Of a DNA stretch of 64,000 nt, positions 52,845-61,260 are shown one piece after another. The stretch is from Bradyrhizobium aeschynomenes (GTDB taxonomy: Bacteria; Pseudomonadota; Alphaproteobacteria; Rhizobiales; Xanthobacteraceae): the NCBI RefSeq assembly GCF_013178945.1, contig NZ_JABFDM010000005.1, positions 124,001-188,000 on the forward strand. Direction: 5' to 3'. The position numbers and the translations under genes are program-made. Each line of letters begins with the position of its first letter. The first letter of the stretch is position 1. The notes under the pieces are model-generated. The model was not told the origin of the DNA. It did not search any database and saw only the letters and a program-made list of their open reading frames with translations.

Positions 52845-54314
52845 TCAGTCGATGATGAAGCCGAAGCCGGCCGGCTGCCCCGTGGTCGCGTCGACCTTGG
52901 CGGCGATGCCGTAGAGCCGGTTCATGCGGCCGAGCAGCGCCGATTCCGAATCGGTCGCCGGCGCAAAGCCGTCATCCGGCCGCGACAGCTCCTTCTGGGC
53001 GACGGCGCGCACGACGTAGGGCGTCACCATCACCATCAGCTCGGTCTCGTTGTTGACGTAGTCCTGGCTGCGGAACAGCTGGCCGAGCACCGGCAGCTGG
53101 TTGAGCCCGGGCAGGCCGTTGACCGCCTGCTTGGTCTGGTTCTGGATCAGGCCGGCCATCGCCATCGAGCCGCCCGAGGGAATCTCGAGCGTGGTCTCGG
53201 CGCGGCGGGTGCGGATCGCGGGGATCGTCACCGACGAGGTCGCGCCCGCGCTCAGCGCGTAGGACACGGTGATCGCGTTGTCGTTCGACAGCTCCGAGAC
53301 TTCGGTCATGACGCGCAGGCTGATGCGGCCTTCGCTGAGCACCACCGGCGTGAAGTTCAGCGAGATGCCGAATTTCTTGAACATGACCGAGGTGCTGCAC
53401 AGGCCCGTCTTGGGATCGCAGGCGTAGCCGCCGGGGACCGGAAACTCGCCGCCGGCGATGAAGGTCGCGGACTCGCCGGAGATCGCGGTCAGGTTCGGCT
53501 CGGCCAGCGTCTTGACGACGCCCGCGGTCTCCATCGCGCGCATCGTCGCGGACACCGACGACAGATTGCCGCCGCCGATGGCGGAGAGGCCGTTGCCTGA
53601 CACCAGCGACTTGCCATAGGCCGTGAACGGGTTGGTCTGGTTGAAGTTCACGACCGCGGTGCCCCAGGTCATGGAGGCGCTGAGATCGATGCCGAGCTGC
53701 TTGACGATCTCGCGCCTGACCTCGGCGACGTTGACCTTCAGCATCACCTGGTCGCGGCCGCGCACGGCGATCGAGTTGACGACCTTGTCGGCGCCGCCGA
53801 CCAGCCTCGCCGCGATCTCGCCGGCCTGCTGCGCCTCGACCGGGCTCGACACCGAGCCGGTCAGGATCACGCCGTCGCCGACGCCGTCGATCTTGACGCC
53901 GGGAATGCTCTGGCTGAGCGCCTGGCGCACGCCGTTGAGATCGCGCTTGATGGCAATGTCATAGGCCGCGACCTGCTGGCCCTCGCCGTCGAAGAACACC
54001 ACGTTGGTCTGGCCGACGGCGGCGCCGATGATGTAGGCGCGCCGCGCCGAGCGGACCACGGCGTTGGCGATCTTGGGATCGGCGACCAGCACGTCCTTGA
54101 CGTCCTGCGGAAAGTCGACGACCACGGACTTGCCGATGCCGAGCGACATGTAGCGGACCTTGGACGAGCCGACCGACACGACCGGCGTGTCCAGCCTGTC
54201 CTCGGCCGCCTTCACCGGCGTGATCGCCGGAGTCAGCGCCAGCGCCACGGCTGCCGACATGGAGAGCGCGCGGACGATCCCCATTCCCATCTTTGCGCGT
54301 TGATGCCCCGTCAT
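52845..54314 (-). CDS. cpaC: outer-membrane secretin of the Tad pilus (CpaC/RcpA)
   Basis: 489 residues. Signal peptide 1-36 (VALALTPAITPVKAAED), an N-terminal pilus-type domain (residues about 38-110, VVDFPQDVKDVLVADPKIANAVVRS), a BON-like region (VILTGSVSSPVEAQQAGEIA), and the secretin core from about residue 265 with TISGESATFIAGGEFPVPGG and IPAIRTRRAETTLEIPSGGSMAMAGLIQ. It forms the outer-membrane pore of the Flp pilus. It is 11 bp downstream of cpaB. Confidence 0.95.
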   Translation of the reverse strand: MTGHQRAKMGMGIVRALSMSAAVALALTPAITPVKAAEDRLDTPVVSVGSSKVRYMSLGIGKSVVVDFPQDVKDVLVADPKIANAVVRSARRAYIIGAAVGQTNVVFFDGEGQQVAAYDIAIKRDLNGVRQALSQSIPGVKIDGVGDGVILTGSVSSPVEAQQAGEIAARLVGGADKVVNSIAVRGRDQVMLKVNVAEVRREIVKQLGIDLSASMTWGTAVVNFNQTNPFTAYGKSLVSGNGLSAIGGGNLSSVSATMRAMETAGVVKTLAEPNLTAISGESATFIAGGEFPVPGGYACDPKTGLCSTSVMFKKFGISLNFTPVVLSEGRISLRVMTEVSELSNDNAITVSYALSAGATSSVTIPAIRTRRAETTLEIPSGGSMAMAGLIQNQTKQAVNGLPGLNQLPVLGQLFRSQDYVNNETELMVMVTPYVVRAVAQKELSRPDDGFAPATDSESALLGRMNRLYGIAAKVDATTGQPAGFGFIID

Positions 54315-54325
54315 CTTCCCCGTCC

Positions 54326-55138
54326 TTACTTCTGCGCGGTCTGCGAGGTCGAAACCCCGTAGCGAATGATCTCGATGGCGTTGCCCCGCCGCGCCATCTG
54401 CTGCTGTTGCTGGGCCTCGGCGGTGTTGGTCTCGGCCGCGTTCACGTCGGCGATGCTGCGCAGCGCCAGCGCCAGCGTGCCGGCCTGCCGTGCACGGGCC
54501 AGCGTCTCGGCCTGATCAGGCTTGAGCTCGAGCGTCACGGTCTTGCCGACGACGGTGTTCTGGCCTTCCTTCTCCTTCGGCGCCTGGTCGATCGCGAGCA
54601 CGCGCACATTGGTCAGGATGGTCTCCGAGCTGACGGCGTCGGCAGCGCCCGGCTTGTCCGGATTCTTGTCGCGCTTCGACAGGATGACGTCGACGCGATC
54701 GTTCGGCAGGATGAAGCCGCCGGCGCCGGTCTCGGGCGAGATCTCGGTGGAGATGGCGCGCATGCCCGCGGGCAGGATCGCGGCCATGAAGCCCGAGCCG
54801 TCGGACTTGACCAGCTTCTGCTCGCGAATGGGTTCGCCGATGACGAAGGGGGCGCGTGCGATCGAGCCGACCAGCTGATTGGCGGCCTCGGGACGGTCGC
54901 CGCGGCGAATGAAGATGTTGCTCGCGGCCTCCGGCCAGGTCTGCCAGACGAGGTCGCCCGGCTTGATCGCGTGTCCGAGACCGATGTCGCCCTTGGCGAC
55001 GAGCACCTCGACGGTCGGCAGCTGCACGACCGGCGCTGCCGGCGCCGGCTGCTGGCCTTCGGAGTTGCTGACGAGATAGGCCGCAACGCCGCCAGCGCCG
55101 AGAGCGATGGTTAACACCACGATGCGTGCGGTCATCAT
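54326..55138 (-). CDS. cpaB: Tad pilus assembly protein CpaB (RcpC)
   Basis: 270 residues: one N-terminal membrane segment (IVVLTIALGAGGVAAYLVS), an SAF domain from about residue 42 (VLVAKGDIGLGHAIKPGDLVW) and the middle FILPNDRVDVILSKRD block of RcpC. C-terminal 40 residues are Gln/Ala-rich. It is the first gene of the minus-strand cpaBCDE unit; the 721-bp region upstream (55139-55859) shows no pilin gene. Starts at the MetMet pair, 55138 or 55135. Confidence 0.93.
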   Translation of the reverse strand: MMTARIVVLTIALGAGGVAAYLVSNSEGQQPAPAAPVVQLPTVEVLVAKGDIGLGHAIKPGDLVWQTWPEAASNIFIRRGDRPEAANQLVGSIARAPFVIGEPIREQKLVKSDGSGFMAAILPAGMRAISTEISPETGAGGFILPNDRVDVILSKRDKNPDKPGAADAVSSETILTNVRVLAIDQAPKEKEGQNTVVGKTVTLELKPDQAETLARARQAGTLALALRSIADVNAAETNTAEAQQQQQMARRGNAIEIIRYGVSTSQTAQK

Positions 55139-55303
55139 GCGCGGACTACTTTCTACTCATACACGGGGAGCAAACGCGCGCATCGATCGACAGCGGTTCT
55201 CCCTGACTAACGACTAAGCGCCAATGGTATAAGCAGACTTGAACGAGGCGGGCTGCAGCACTCGCCTCAAGCAACGATTGCGCAAGTGGTGAACAGGTTG
55301 TTA

Positions 55304-55349
55304 GCGTGCAAATAGTGAAACGCCGCGAATGTGTTAGCTATTTGCACGC
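55304..55349. promoter_or_regulatory. 12-bp perfect inverted repeat in the gap before cpaB and the PilZ gene
   Basis: GCGTGCAAATAG (55304-55315) and CTATTTGCACGC (55338-55349) are exact inverted copies with a 22-nt centre. The gap 55139-55859 has no supported gene; it shows an AT-rich stretch, this repeat and a few short frames only. The repeat could be a regulator site for the divergent cpaB and PilZ genes, or a hairpin. There is no T-tract, so a terminator is less likely. Confidence 0.5.
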
Positions 55350-55859
55350 GCCGCGCCTGCACGCATCCGTCGCCGTGCGCGCAATAGAATGAGATCGTGA
55401 GTTGCAGCCGCGCCTCAGTGGGCATCTCGTTAAGCTTGATCGTTTGCTAACAACGCTGGCGTTGGAACGACGACGTCGTCGACGAGGTTGTGCCGTCGCG
55501 CGGGGACGTGCGGATCGGCCGATCACGCTTGCCCCCGCGCCACGCGAAAACGTTCGCGCTGTACTCTCCGAGGGAGCCACGATGCCGACACTGCATGCCG
55601 CGCTGCACCGTAATCGGACGGGGCCGGATCTTCAGAAAGCCGAAACCGGTTGGACATACGATTCCGTTGGGCGGGATTTCCGACCTCATTTTCAGAATTT
55701 CTTAGGCTTTTGCGCGCACGGTCCCGGCATGATGGCTGGGTTGGTGCGCGTTGTATTCCGCTCGAAAATGCACGCAAAAATTGTATTTGCCGCGCCGCGC
55801 CGTGAACGGCGGGCCGTCGTGGGTCATGGGGATGGATGGGGGTCGAGGGGGGGCGTGCA

Positions 55860-56555
55860 ATGTCGGTTGCTCGATTCCTGAAGCAGCGCGCGGTCCGGAT
55901 CCAGACGGTCGGCACCTACACGCTGCCGAACTGGTATGATCCGCAGGGGCGTCTGCGCTCCTTCGCCTGCCGCACCACGCGCGTGTCGCCGTTTCGTGCT
56001 CTGCTCGACGTGCCCGTGGTCGGCAAGGTCGGCGACCGCCTGACCTCGTACTTCCGCGATTTCGGCAAGTTCGAAGGCGAGATCAGCGACACCGTGCATG
56101 GCGGCTTCCTGCTCGAGCTGGAGATGACGCGCGCCGAGCGCGCCAAGCTCGCCGAGAAGCTGGTCTGGCTGGAGAAGAAGCAGAAGGATCCGACGATCCG
56201 CGATTCCCGCCGCGACGCGCGCTTCGTGCCGAACTCGCCGCATTCGGAGCTGACGCTCGCCGACGGCAGCTGCATCCCGTGTCTCGTCATCGACGCGTCG
56301 ATGTCGGGGGCGGCCGTCTCGGCGGCGATCCAGCCGGAGATCGGCACGCCGCTCGCCGTCGGCAGCTGCATCGGACGCGTGATCCGGCACTTCCCCGACG
56401 GCTTCGCCGTGAGGTTTGTGGATACGATCCCGGCGTCGTCAGAGCTGGAGCGGCGCGTCATCACCCCGCCGACACGGCCGACGCGGCAGAAGCTCGCCTC
56501 GCACCATGACGATGAGCGAGGCGTCGAGACGCCCCAGGACTTCTTCATGGTCTGA
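55860..56555 (+). CDS. PilZ-domain protein
   Basis: 231 residues. The N-terminal half (residues about 10-120) has no named domain but includes FRDFGKFEGEISDTVHGGFLLELEM, itself PilZ-like; a second PilZ unit at about 128-205 has the RxxxR patch (RDSRRDARF) and the DxSxxG motif (VIDASMSGAAV). It therefore looks like a tandem PilZ (PilZ2-N/PilZ) protein that could respond to c-di-GMP. ATG at 55860 has a G-rich ribosome site; the frame begins at 55836 with another ATG. Confidence 0.82.
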   Translation: MSVARFLKQRAVRIQTVGTYTLPNWYDPQGRLRSFACRTTRVSPFRALLDVPVVGKVGDRLTSYFRDFGKFEGEISDTVHGGFLLELEMTRAERAKLAEKLVWLEKKQKDPTIRDSRRDARFVPNSPHSELTLADGSCIPCLVIDASMSGAAVSAAIQPEIGTPLAVGSCIGRVIRHFPDGFAVRFVDTIPASSELERRVITPPTRPTRQKLASHHDDERGVETPQDFFMV

Positions 56556-56598
56556 CGGCGGCGGCCTGGAGAAGGCGCGATACAGCGACGAGGTGTCT

Positions 56599-56625
56599 TC
56601 ACCCTCCCCCTCCAGGGGAGGGTGA
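56599..56625. terminator. 11-bp palindromic hairpin downstream of the PilZ gene
   Basis: TCACCCTCCCC and GGGGAGGGTGA with a 5-nt CTCCA loop, 43 bp after the PilZ stop. No clear T-tract follows, so it may be a Rho-aided stop or a member of the CCCTCCCC repeat class. Confidence 0.5.
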
Positions 56626-56814
56626 GCACCGGGCCCCCGGTTGACCTCGCTAAACTCGGCAGCAAAGGCGGCGCGCACTAAGCAGTTTCGCGTATTGGGC
56701 GAGGAGGCGAATCCGGGCAATGGGAACTGGCAGCCGTCCGCACGGTTAACGCGCTGTTAATCGGCGTCGTGAAAGCTTGGCGGTGCCGGGTGCAATGCCA
56801 GGAGGACCAGTCCC

Positions 56815-56970
56815 ATGGAGGCCCAGAAGACCGCGGTGGATGCCGTCGTCATCCTGACCGGGTGCGACCGCGAGGCCGTCGCCGCCTTCATCCGCCGGAT
56901 GTATCTGGCCGGCGTACGCGATCCGAAGCGGCTGACCTTCAAGGGGCTGCAGGAGATGGCGCGGGGGTGA
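56815..56970 (+). CDS. small hypothetical protein (51 aa)
   Basis: 51 residues: MEAQKTAVDAVVILTG at the start and TFKGLQEMARG at the end, with one long amphipathic helix (CDREAVAAFIRRMYLAGVRD). The ATG has a strong AGGAGG site 10 nt upstream, and the reading frame is closed by TGA at 56968-56970. It is too short for routine detection but has a credible ribosome site and codon use. The family is not recognised; the shape would suit a small DNA-binding or regulator subunit. Confidence 0.55.
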   Translation: MEAQKTAVDAVVILTGCDREAVAAFIRRMYLAGVRDPKRLTFKGLQEMARG

Positions 56971-57207
56971 CGCCCCGGCGCTGAGGGCCGAGCCGGCCAA
57001 GCCCAGCTGTTGCCGCCAGAGCACGGCGACGGACTATTGCCATCTGTTTCCCATCACAACCCGCGTGCCGGGGGATGCGGCCCACCGCGCTTCCGGCTAA
57101 ATTGTGGCTTTCGCGGTCGGCATCAGAGCACCATCTTCGATCTCGCCCATTAGGCGACACGGGTTCTGCGCAACACGCTCTGAGCGGCCGGATCATGGGT
57201 ACCGGGC

Positions 57208-58137
57208 ATGCTCAGACAGCTCTTCGCGCCACAGCTCATCGGCCTCTACATCCTGATCGGGGCCACCCTCTACGTCCATTTCCGCGGCAAGGAGCGGCTG
57301 CGCTTCGCCCGCCAGATAGGCGACCACTCGACCTATCTCGCTCCTTACAATGTGCTGATGTATGCCGGCTCGGCCGTGCCGAACACGCCGGTGATCCCGG
57401 TCGAGCAGTTTCCGGAGCTCAAGAAGCTCACCGACAATTGGCAGGAGATCCGCGAGGAAGCGGTTCGCCTGTTCGACGAAGGCTTCATCCGCGCCGCCGC
57501 CAAGAACAACGACTGGGGCTTCTACTCGTTCTTCAAGAGCGGCTGGAAGCGCTTCTATCTGAAATGGTACGACGACTTCCTGCCGTCGGCGCGCACGCTG
57601 TGCCCGAGGACGGTGGAGTTGCTGAACTCCATCCCGAACGTCCACGGCGCGATGTTCGCGATGCTGCCGCCCGGCGGCAAGCTCGGCGCCCACCGCGATC
57701 CCTTCGCCGGCTCGCTGCGCTATCACCTGGGGCTCGTCACGCCGAACTCCGACAAGTGCCGCATCCTGGTCGACGGCGTGCCCTGCGTCTGGCGCGACGG
57801 CGAGGCCTTCATGTTCGACGAGACTTTCATTCACAGCGCCGAGAACGCGACCGACCAGAACCGCATCATCCTGTTCTGCGACGTCGAGCGCCCGATGAAG
57901 CTCGGCGTCATCGCCGCCATCAACCGCTGGGTCAGCCACCACATCGTCAAGGCCTCGGCGACGCAGAACGTCGAGGGCGAGCACGTCGGCGTGCTGAACA
58001 AGGTGTTCGGCAAGCTTTACGAGTTTCACCTGGCGACGCGCAAGGTGAAGGCGTGGAACCGGACGGTGTACTACGCGGCGAAGTACACGCTGACGGTGGC
58101 GATCGTCGGGGCGATCGTGGTGTCGGCGTTTCGATGA
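57208..58137 (+). CDS. lpxO: lipid A 2-hydroxylase (LpxO-type Asp/Asn beta-hydroxylase family)
   Basis: 309 residues, inner-membrane anchored at both ends (residues about 9-25 and 284-303). It is a Fe(II)/2-oxoglutarate dioxygenase: TLYVHFRGKERLRFARQIGDHSTYLAPYNVLMY is LpxO-like, and the metal site is in LGAHRDPFAGSLRYHLGL with a later His in ETFIHSAEN and Arg in DQNRIILF. LpxO adds an OH to the 2-position of lipid A acyl chains. It is monocistronic and follows the short gene at 56815-56970. Confidence 0.92.
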   Translation: MLRQLFAPQLIGLYILIGATLYVHFRGKERLRFARQIGDHSTYLAPYNVLMYAGSAVPNTPVIPVEQFPELKKLTDNWQEIREEAVRLFDEGFIRAAAKNNDWGFYSFFKSGWKRFYLKWYDDFLPSARTLCPRTVELLNSIPNVHGAMFAMLPPGGKLGAHRDPFAGSLRYHLGLVTPNSDKCRILVDGVPCVWRDGEAFMFDETFIHSAENATDQNRIILFCDVERPMKLGVIAAINRWVSHHIVKASATQNVEGEHVGVLNKVFGKLYEFHLATRKVKAWNRTVYYAAKYTLTVAIVGAIVVSAFR

Positions 58138-58145
58138 GGCACGCA

Positions 58146-58226
58146 GTAGGGCGGATGAGCGGAGCGTAATCCGCCGTTCTTCGTCGTGAAGCGCGGCGTA
58201 TTACGCCTTCGGCTGATCCGCCCTAT
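58146..58226. repeat. GTAGGGCGGAT-type palindromic repeat
   Basis: GTAGGGCGGATGAGCGGAGCG and CGCCTTCGGCTGATCCGCCCTAT form an imperfect hairpin around a short centre (CGCCGTTCTTCGTCGTGAAGCGCGGCG). A second copy with the same end (ATTACGCCTTCGGCTCATCC) is at 61.15 kb. It overlaps the start of the duplication described next. Confidence 0.85.
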
Positions 58227-58825
58227 GCTTGCTACGCTTGTCACGTCACAAACACTGCCAGCTATCCGTCGTCATTCCGGGGCGCCCGAAGGGCGAGCCC
58301 GGAATCCATAGCCACAGACAGATGTTTGGCGGCAAAGTGCCCACGACCAGCCTGCCTCACACGATTGCCTGTGGCTATGGGTTCCGGGCTCGCCCTTCGG
58401 GCGCCCCGGAACGACGTGTGGAGAGAGCGACGCCCTTTTCTGACGCAGGAGGATTGGCGCAGCGCAATCCAGCCCTACTATCCGCGTAGGCGCGGCGGAT
58501 GACGCCTTCGGCTGATCCGCCCTATGCTTGCTACGCTTGTCACGCCACAAGCACTGCCAGCTATCCGTCGTCATTCCGGGGCGCCCGAAGGGCGAGCCCG
58601 GAATCCATAGCCACAGACAGATGTTGGCGGCAAAGTGCCCACGACCAGCCTGCCTCACACGATTGCCTGTGGCTATGGGTTCCGGGCTCGCCCTTCGGGC
58701 GCCCCGGAACGACGTGTGGAGAGAGCGAAGCCCTTTTCTGACGCAGGAGGATTAGCGCAGCGCAATCCAGCCCTACTATCCGCGTAGGCGCGGCGGATGA
58801 CGCCTTCGGCTGATCCGCCCTACGC
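58204..58825. repeat. roughly 300-bp tandem duplication of palindromic repeat DNA, with a partial third copy
   Basis: Unit one (58204-58502, 299 bp) and unit two (58503-58800, 298 bp) are almost identical; the differences seen are GTTTGG/GTTGG (a one-base deletion) and a few substitutions. A third copy begins at 58801 with CGCCTTCGGCTGATCCGCCC and is then lost. Each unit contains a CATTCCGGGGCGCC palindrome (arms CGTCATTCCGGGGCGCC and GGCGCCCCGGAACGACG) around a CTGTGGCTATGG stretch. It is intergenic DNA, likely a recent unequal-crossover product. Confidence 0.9.
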
Positions 58826-58827
58826 AC

Positions 58828-59901
58828 CTACGCCGCTGCGCGGCCGGCCTCCCACAACGCCAGCACATCGTCCCGCGCAATTCCGCGCGTGATGAAGACG
58901 ATGCGCGAGCGGCGGTCCGCGTCAGGCCATGCGGAAAGCGCCACCGGCGGATGGAAGACGTGGTGAACCCCGTGGATGACCACCGGTGTCGGTTCCCCGT
59001 GGAGATTGAGGATGCCCTTCACCCGCAGCAGATCCTCGCCACGCACCTTGCGAAGATAAGCGAGCCAGTCCGACACGGTCATCCAGTCCAGCGGCTCGTC
59101 GAATGCGATCATGAAGCTCGTGACCGACGACTCATGAGCGTGGCCGTGATCGTGATGGCCGTGACCAGCATGATCGTGCGTGTGATGCTCATGCGCGGCT
59201 CCGCAATCGTCAGCGAAAGCGTGTTCGTTGAGCCAGCGCGCGACGTCTACCGCCTTCTTCTCGGGATCGATCAGCGCGCCCCCGAACAAATCGGCGGGAT
59301 CGATCTCGCCATGGGTCACGCGCGCGATGTGGGCGCCGGGATTGAGCCGCCGCAGCCGCTGCTCCAATGCGGCAACATCGCTGACCAGGTCAGACTTGGT
59401 GACCAACAGCCGGTCGGCCAGTGCCACCTGTTTCACCGCCTCATCCTGGCGGTCGAGCTGATGCGGCGCATTGACGGCATCGACCGTGGTCACGACCGTA
59501 TCGAGCCGCAGGAAATGCGAGACCTGCGGATTGTTCAACAACAACTGGAGGATCGGCGCGGGATCGGCAAGCCCGGTGGTCTCGATGAGGATGCGCCGGA
59601 ACGGCGGCACCTCGCCGCGGTCGCGCCGCACCAGCAGCGTGCGCAGGGTCTCTTCGAGATCGCTGCGGATCGTGCAGCAGATACATCCGCTCGCGAGTAC
59701 GGCAACCTCGCCGTCGATGCGTTCGACCAGGAGATGGTCGAGCGAGATCTCGCCGTATTCGTTGATGATGACGGCGCTGTCGCCCATGTCGTCGTGCCGC
59801 AGCAGGCGATTGAGCAGCGTCGTTTTGCCGCTGCCGAGAAAGCCGGTGATCAACGACACGGGCAGACGCTGGGCCGACTTGTCGTTCTCGAACAGGCTCA
59901 T
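58828..59901 (-). CDS. CobW/COG0523 metal GTPase with His-rich loop
   Basis: 357-residue GTPase: Walker A GFLGSGKTT, the metal-binding CxCC motif (SGCICCTI), ETTGLADP, and TKSD in the guanine-binding position; the His-rich segment HEHHTHDHAGHGHHDHGHAH (residues about 240-260) and a CobW C-terminal domain (RGEDLLRVKGILNL) follow. Such proteins deliver zinc or another metal, or serve cobalamin synthesis. ATG at 59901 has a GGTGGAAG site 5 nt upstream; another ATG at 59940 exists. It is divergent from the cyclase gene. Confidence 0.93.
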   Translation of the reverse strand: MSLFENDKSAQRLPVSLITGFLGSGKTTLLNRLLRHDDMGDSAVIINEYGEISLDHLLVERIDGEVAVLASGCICCTIRSDLEETLRTLLVRRDRGEVPPFRRILIETTGLADPAPILQLLLNNPQVSHFLRLDTVVTTVDAVNAPHQLDRQDEAVKQVALADRLLVTKSDLVSDVAALEQRLRRLNPGAHIARVTHGEIDPADLFGGALIDPEKKAVDVARWLNEHAFADDCGAAHEHHTHDHAGHGHHDHGHAHESSVTSFMIAFDEPLDWMTVSDWLAYLRKVRGEDLLRVKGILNLHGEPTPVVIHGVHHVFHPPVALSAWPDADRRSRIVFITRGIARDDVLALWEAGRAAA

Positions 59902-60016
59902 CGCGCTTCCACCCACTGTCTTATTTTTGTCGCTGGACATCAGACTAACGGAGGAGGAGCATGGCGAAAATGATTTTTTAAGGCTCAGCAAATGAGCTCA
60001 ACCTGGGGAGGCGACG

Positions 60017-61120
60017 ATGGACGACGGGGTCAAGAGTCAGCAGACCAATCAGGACCGCAACGAGGGACCGGCCACCGATCGCCGGACATTGCTGCGCACG
60101 GCAGGTCTCGCCGGCGCCGCGGGCGCGGCGCTTGCGGGCTCCATGCACGGCAAGTTCTCGCTGGCACCGGTCAGCGAAGCGCAGGCGCAGGCCGCGCCGA
60201 TGCCGAAAGGAACCGACAAGCCGTGGTGGCCGTCGAAATGGGGCAAGGATGACGAGGCCGGCGCGTCCAACCACATGACGCCCGAGAAGGTGCTCGACAC
60301 CGTCAAATGGATCAAGGACGGCAAGATCTACAAGATCGGCCGCGTCTACGAGACCGGCATGCCGCTGTTCGGCGCGCGGGTGTTTGCGTTGCGGATTCCC
60401 GGCAGCCCGACCGGCGGCCCGTTCGGGGACAACCGGCTGGTCTATCACGACGAGTTTCTTGCCACCGAGATCGGCCAGACCGGCACCCAGTTCGACGGTC
60501 TCGGCCATATCGGCCTGCAGCTCGGCAAGGATGGCGACAAGAGCGAGATGAAGTTCTACAACGGCTTCTCCGCAGCGGAGATCAGCGACGCCTATGGCCT
60601 CAAGAAGCTCGGCGTCGAGAAGCTGAAGCCGCTGTTCACCCGCGGCCACCTCGTCGACATGGTCGCGCTCAAGGGCGGCATGATGGACGCCGGCCAGGAG
60701 ATCACCGCGGCCGACATCAAGGCGGCCCTGCAGAAGCAGAACATGAGCGAGGCCGACATCAAGCCCGGCGACGCGATCTTCTTCCACACCGGCTGGGGCT
60801 CGCTGTGGATGAAGAACAATGACCGCTTCAACAGCGGCGAACCCGGCATCGGACTCGATGCCGCCAAATGGGTGATCGAGAAGGATCTCGCGCTGACCGG
60901 CGCCGACACCTGGGCCGTCGAGGTCGTCCCCAATCCCGACAAGTCGCTCGCCTTCGCCGTCCATGCCGAACTGCAGACCAAGCACGGCATCCTCAACCAC
61001 GAGAACCTGGTGTTCGACGAGCTGATCGCCGCGAAGAAATACCAGTTCGTCTACAGCTTCACCCCGTCCCCCATCAAGGGCGCCACCGGCAGCAACGGCT
61101 GCCCGATTGCGATCACGTGA
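60017..61120 (+). CDS. Tat-exported cyclase family protein (KynB-like fold)
   Basis: 367 residues. A twin-arginine-like signal (DRRTLLRTAGLAGAAGAAL, residues about 21-39) ends near residue 60. The mature part has the cyclase (PF04199) marks: the metal site in TGTQFDGLGHIG (residues about 155-166, replacing the usual GTHxDxPxH), ATG...ADIKPGDAIFFHTGWGSLWM (around 245-265), and the C-terminal NGCPIAIT end. Most relatives hydrolyse N-formyl or cyclic amides. ATG at 60017 has a GGGGAGG site upstream. It is monocistronic. Confidence 0.82.
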   Translation: MDDGVKSQQTNQDRNEGPATDRRTLLRTAGLAGAAGAALAGSMHGKFSLAPVSEAQAQAAPMPKGTDKPWWPSKWGKDDEAGASNHMTPEKVLDTVKWIKDGKIYKIGRVYETGMPLFGARVFALRIPGSPTGGPFGDNRLVYHDEFLATEIGQTGTQFDGLGHIGLQLGKDGDKSEMKFYNGFSAAEISDAYGLKKLGVEKLKPLFTRGHLVDMVALKGGMMDAGQEITAADIKAALQKQNMSEADIKPGDAIFFHTGWGSLWMKNNDRFNSGEPGIGLDAAKWVIEKDLALTGADTWAVEVVPNPDKSLAFAVHAELQTKHGILNHENLVFDELIAAKKYQFVYSFTPSPIKGATGSNGCPIAIT

Positions 61121-61153
61121 GCCGGAGGCGCCGACCTTTCGGTGAAAAACGGA

Positions 61154-61233
61154 GTAGGGCGGATTAGCGAAGCGTAATCCGCCGTTCTTCGCCGTGAAAC
61201 GCGGCGGATTACGCCTTCGGCTCATCCCCCCTA
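61154..61233. repeat. GTAGGGCGGAT-type palindromic repeat
   Basis: GTAGGGCGGATTAGCGAAGCGTAATCCGCC then CGCGGCGGATTACGCCTTCGGC form the arms; same class as 58146-58226. It separates the cyclase gene from the following short gene. Confidence 0.85.
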
Positions 61234-61260
61234 CGAGCTGTGTCTGGGGATCAAACAACG

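Noticed and set aside
55402-55881. 159-codon frame before the second PilZ gene considered as a Flp pilin or its precursor
   Set aside because: Flp pilins are 50-70 residues with a G/E-Y processing site and one hydrophobic helix; this frame has none of these features.
58204-58825. Repeated DNA considered as a CRISPR array
   Set aside because: The units are about 300 bp and contiguous, with no short direct repeats separated by unique spacers and no cas genes nearby.
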